Assembly (NCBI GenBank): GCA_026982585.1
Contig: JALSGW010000247.1
Coordinates: forward strand, 1 to 14,832
DNA: 14,832 nt
From: Alphaproteobacteria bacterium
GTDB lineage: Bacteria > Pseudomonadota > Alphaproteobacteria > Geminicoccales > Geminicoccaceae
Reading direction: 5' to 3'
The notes under the pieces are model-generated. The model was not told where the DNA came from. It searched no databases and saw nothing but the letters and a program-made list of their open reading frames with translations. Shown here piece by piece: positions 14,599 to 14,832 of the stretch (the stretch's first letter is position 1; each line of letters opens with the position of its first letter). A program made the translations under genes and the position numbers.

Positions 14599-14721
14599 AT
14601 GGCCGGATCCTCGCGCGCCTCCTTCCAAAACGGCGCCTCTTTCGGGCGGCATGGTCCGCTCGCGACCGCCAAGATCCCGATCGTTGGGCTAGGGAATACG
14701 CCGCGCGGGTCGTCGCGCTGA
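14599..14721 (+). CDS. Possible small protein or leader peptide upstream of ptsN (40 aa)
   Basis: A 40-codon ORF begins MAGSSRASFQNGASFGRHGP and ends GLGNTPRGSSR. GGGGAGGAG lies just upstream, with GGAG four bases before the ATG, and the implied transcription start is about 25 bases upstream. The stop is 30 bases before the ptsN ATG. I do not recognise the sequence; it has no membrane segment, no cysteine and no clear domain, and is rich in Gly, Ser, Ala and Arg. Third-position GC is about 80%, high but probably below neighbouring genes. It may be a translated leader affecting ptsN, a small protein, or a chance frame in a 5' leader of about 180 bases. Only the promoter and ribosome-binding site argue for it. 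Confidence 0.3.
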   Translation: MAGSSRASFQNGASFGRHGPLATAKIPIVGLGNTPRGSSR

Positions 14722-14751
14722 GCGCCCGGCCGACCGAACGGAGTGCTGGGC

Positions 14752-14832
14752 ATGGCCGAAATGTCCGAGCTTCTCACCCCCGAGCGCATCGCCCTCGACC
14801 TCAAGCCCACGAGCAAGCGCCAGCTGCTCAAG
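14752..14832 (+). CDS. ptsN: PtsN, nitrogen-related PTS EIIA component (partial)
   Basis: Only the first 27 codons are present. They read MAEMSELLTPERIALDLKPT, then SKRQLLK, which matches the N-terminus of EIIA-Ntr (a pattern like SDLLSPE..I..DLK..SKKQ.L). EIIA-Ntr is the last phosphate acceptor of the PTS-Ntr chain and acts as a regulator, for example of potassium transport and sensor kinases, rather than in sugar uptake. The phosphorylated histidine lies outside the window. ATG 14752 has GGAG eight bases upstream; a second ATG is at codon 4. It is transcribed divergently from rimP. The call rests on a short stretch. Confidence 0.75.
   Translation, partial: MAEMSELLTPERIALDLKPTSKRQLLK

Noticed and set aside
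14403..14751. A tRNA gene upstream of rimP, as in the E. coli metY-rimP operon
   Set aside because: No T-loop (GGTTCGAATCC-like) sequence, cloverleaf or CCA end was seen in either strand of the gap.
14403..14831. Long N-terminal extension of the rimP frame to the window end
   Set aside because: It has no family similarity, crosses the hairpin and promoters, and overlaps ptsN on the other strand.
1..14832. CRISPR array, insertion sequence, phage or defence genes
   Set aside because: No regularly spaced repeats, transposase, integrase or nuclease modules were seen; the genes are conserved housekeeping genes.

Overview
This window is GC-rich bacterial chromosome and almost all coding. The gene set points to an alphaproteobacterium. 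It has an Irr-type Fur regulator, a short proline-tRNA ligase without the large editing insert, a fused YlxR/L7Ae-like protein between nusA and infB, and the rpsO-pnp cluster running into an irr neighbourhood. I cannot name the genus. All genes lie on the minus strand except the right edge, where ptsN and a possible small ORF are on the plus strand.

Read in the direction of transcription (right to left), the first block is the transcription/translation operon rimP-nusA-ylxR/L7Ae-infB-rbfA-truB-rpsO-pnp. It is packed with 4-base ATGA stop/start overlaps or very short gaps. It covers 30S maturation (RimP, RbfA), transcription elongation and termination (NusA), initiation (IF-2), tRNA pseudouridine-55 (TruB), ribosomal protein S15 and the 3'-exonuclease PNPase. 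The rpsO-pnp gap holds a long segmented inverted repeat, placed like the RNase III-processed hairpin known from the E. coli rpsO-pnp operon.

The second block is a nitronate-monooxygenase-family flavoprotein with a C-terminal cysteine cluster, followed by irr, the iron/heme-responsive regulator. Two dyad elements lie just upstream of irr. A clear intrinsic terminator follows irr.

The third block starts from its own sigma70-like promoter: proS, lolC (permease) and lolD (ATPase, cut by the window's left edge). ProS charges tRNA-Pro. LolC and LolD are parts of the ABC machine that releases lipoproteins from the inner membrane for the outer membrane.

At the right edge, about 350 bp separate the divergent rimP and ptsN genes. 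This gap holds a candidate rimP promoter and leader hairpin on the minus strand. On the plus strand it holds a perfect TTGACA -35 with a 17-bp spacer and a TAGATA -10, followed by a 40-codon ORF with a strong ribosome-binding site, then ptsN (first 27 codons only). No mobile element, CRISPR array, tRNA or rRNA was seen. This is mostly a conserved housekeeping region. The most open points are the small ORF before ptsN, the cysteine-bearing flavoprotein next to irr, and the regulatory structures in the gaps.
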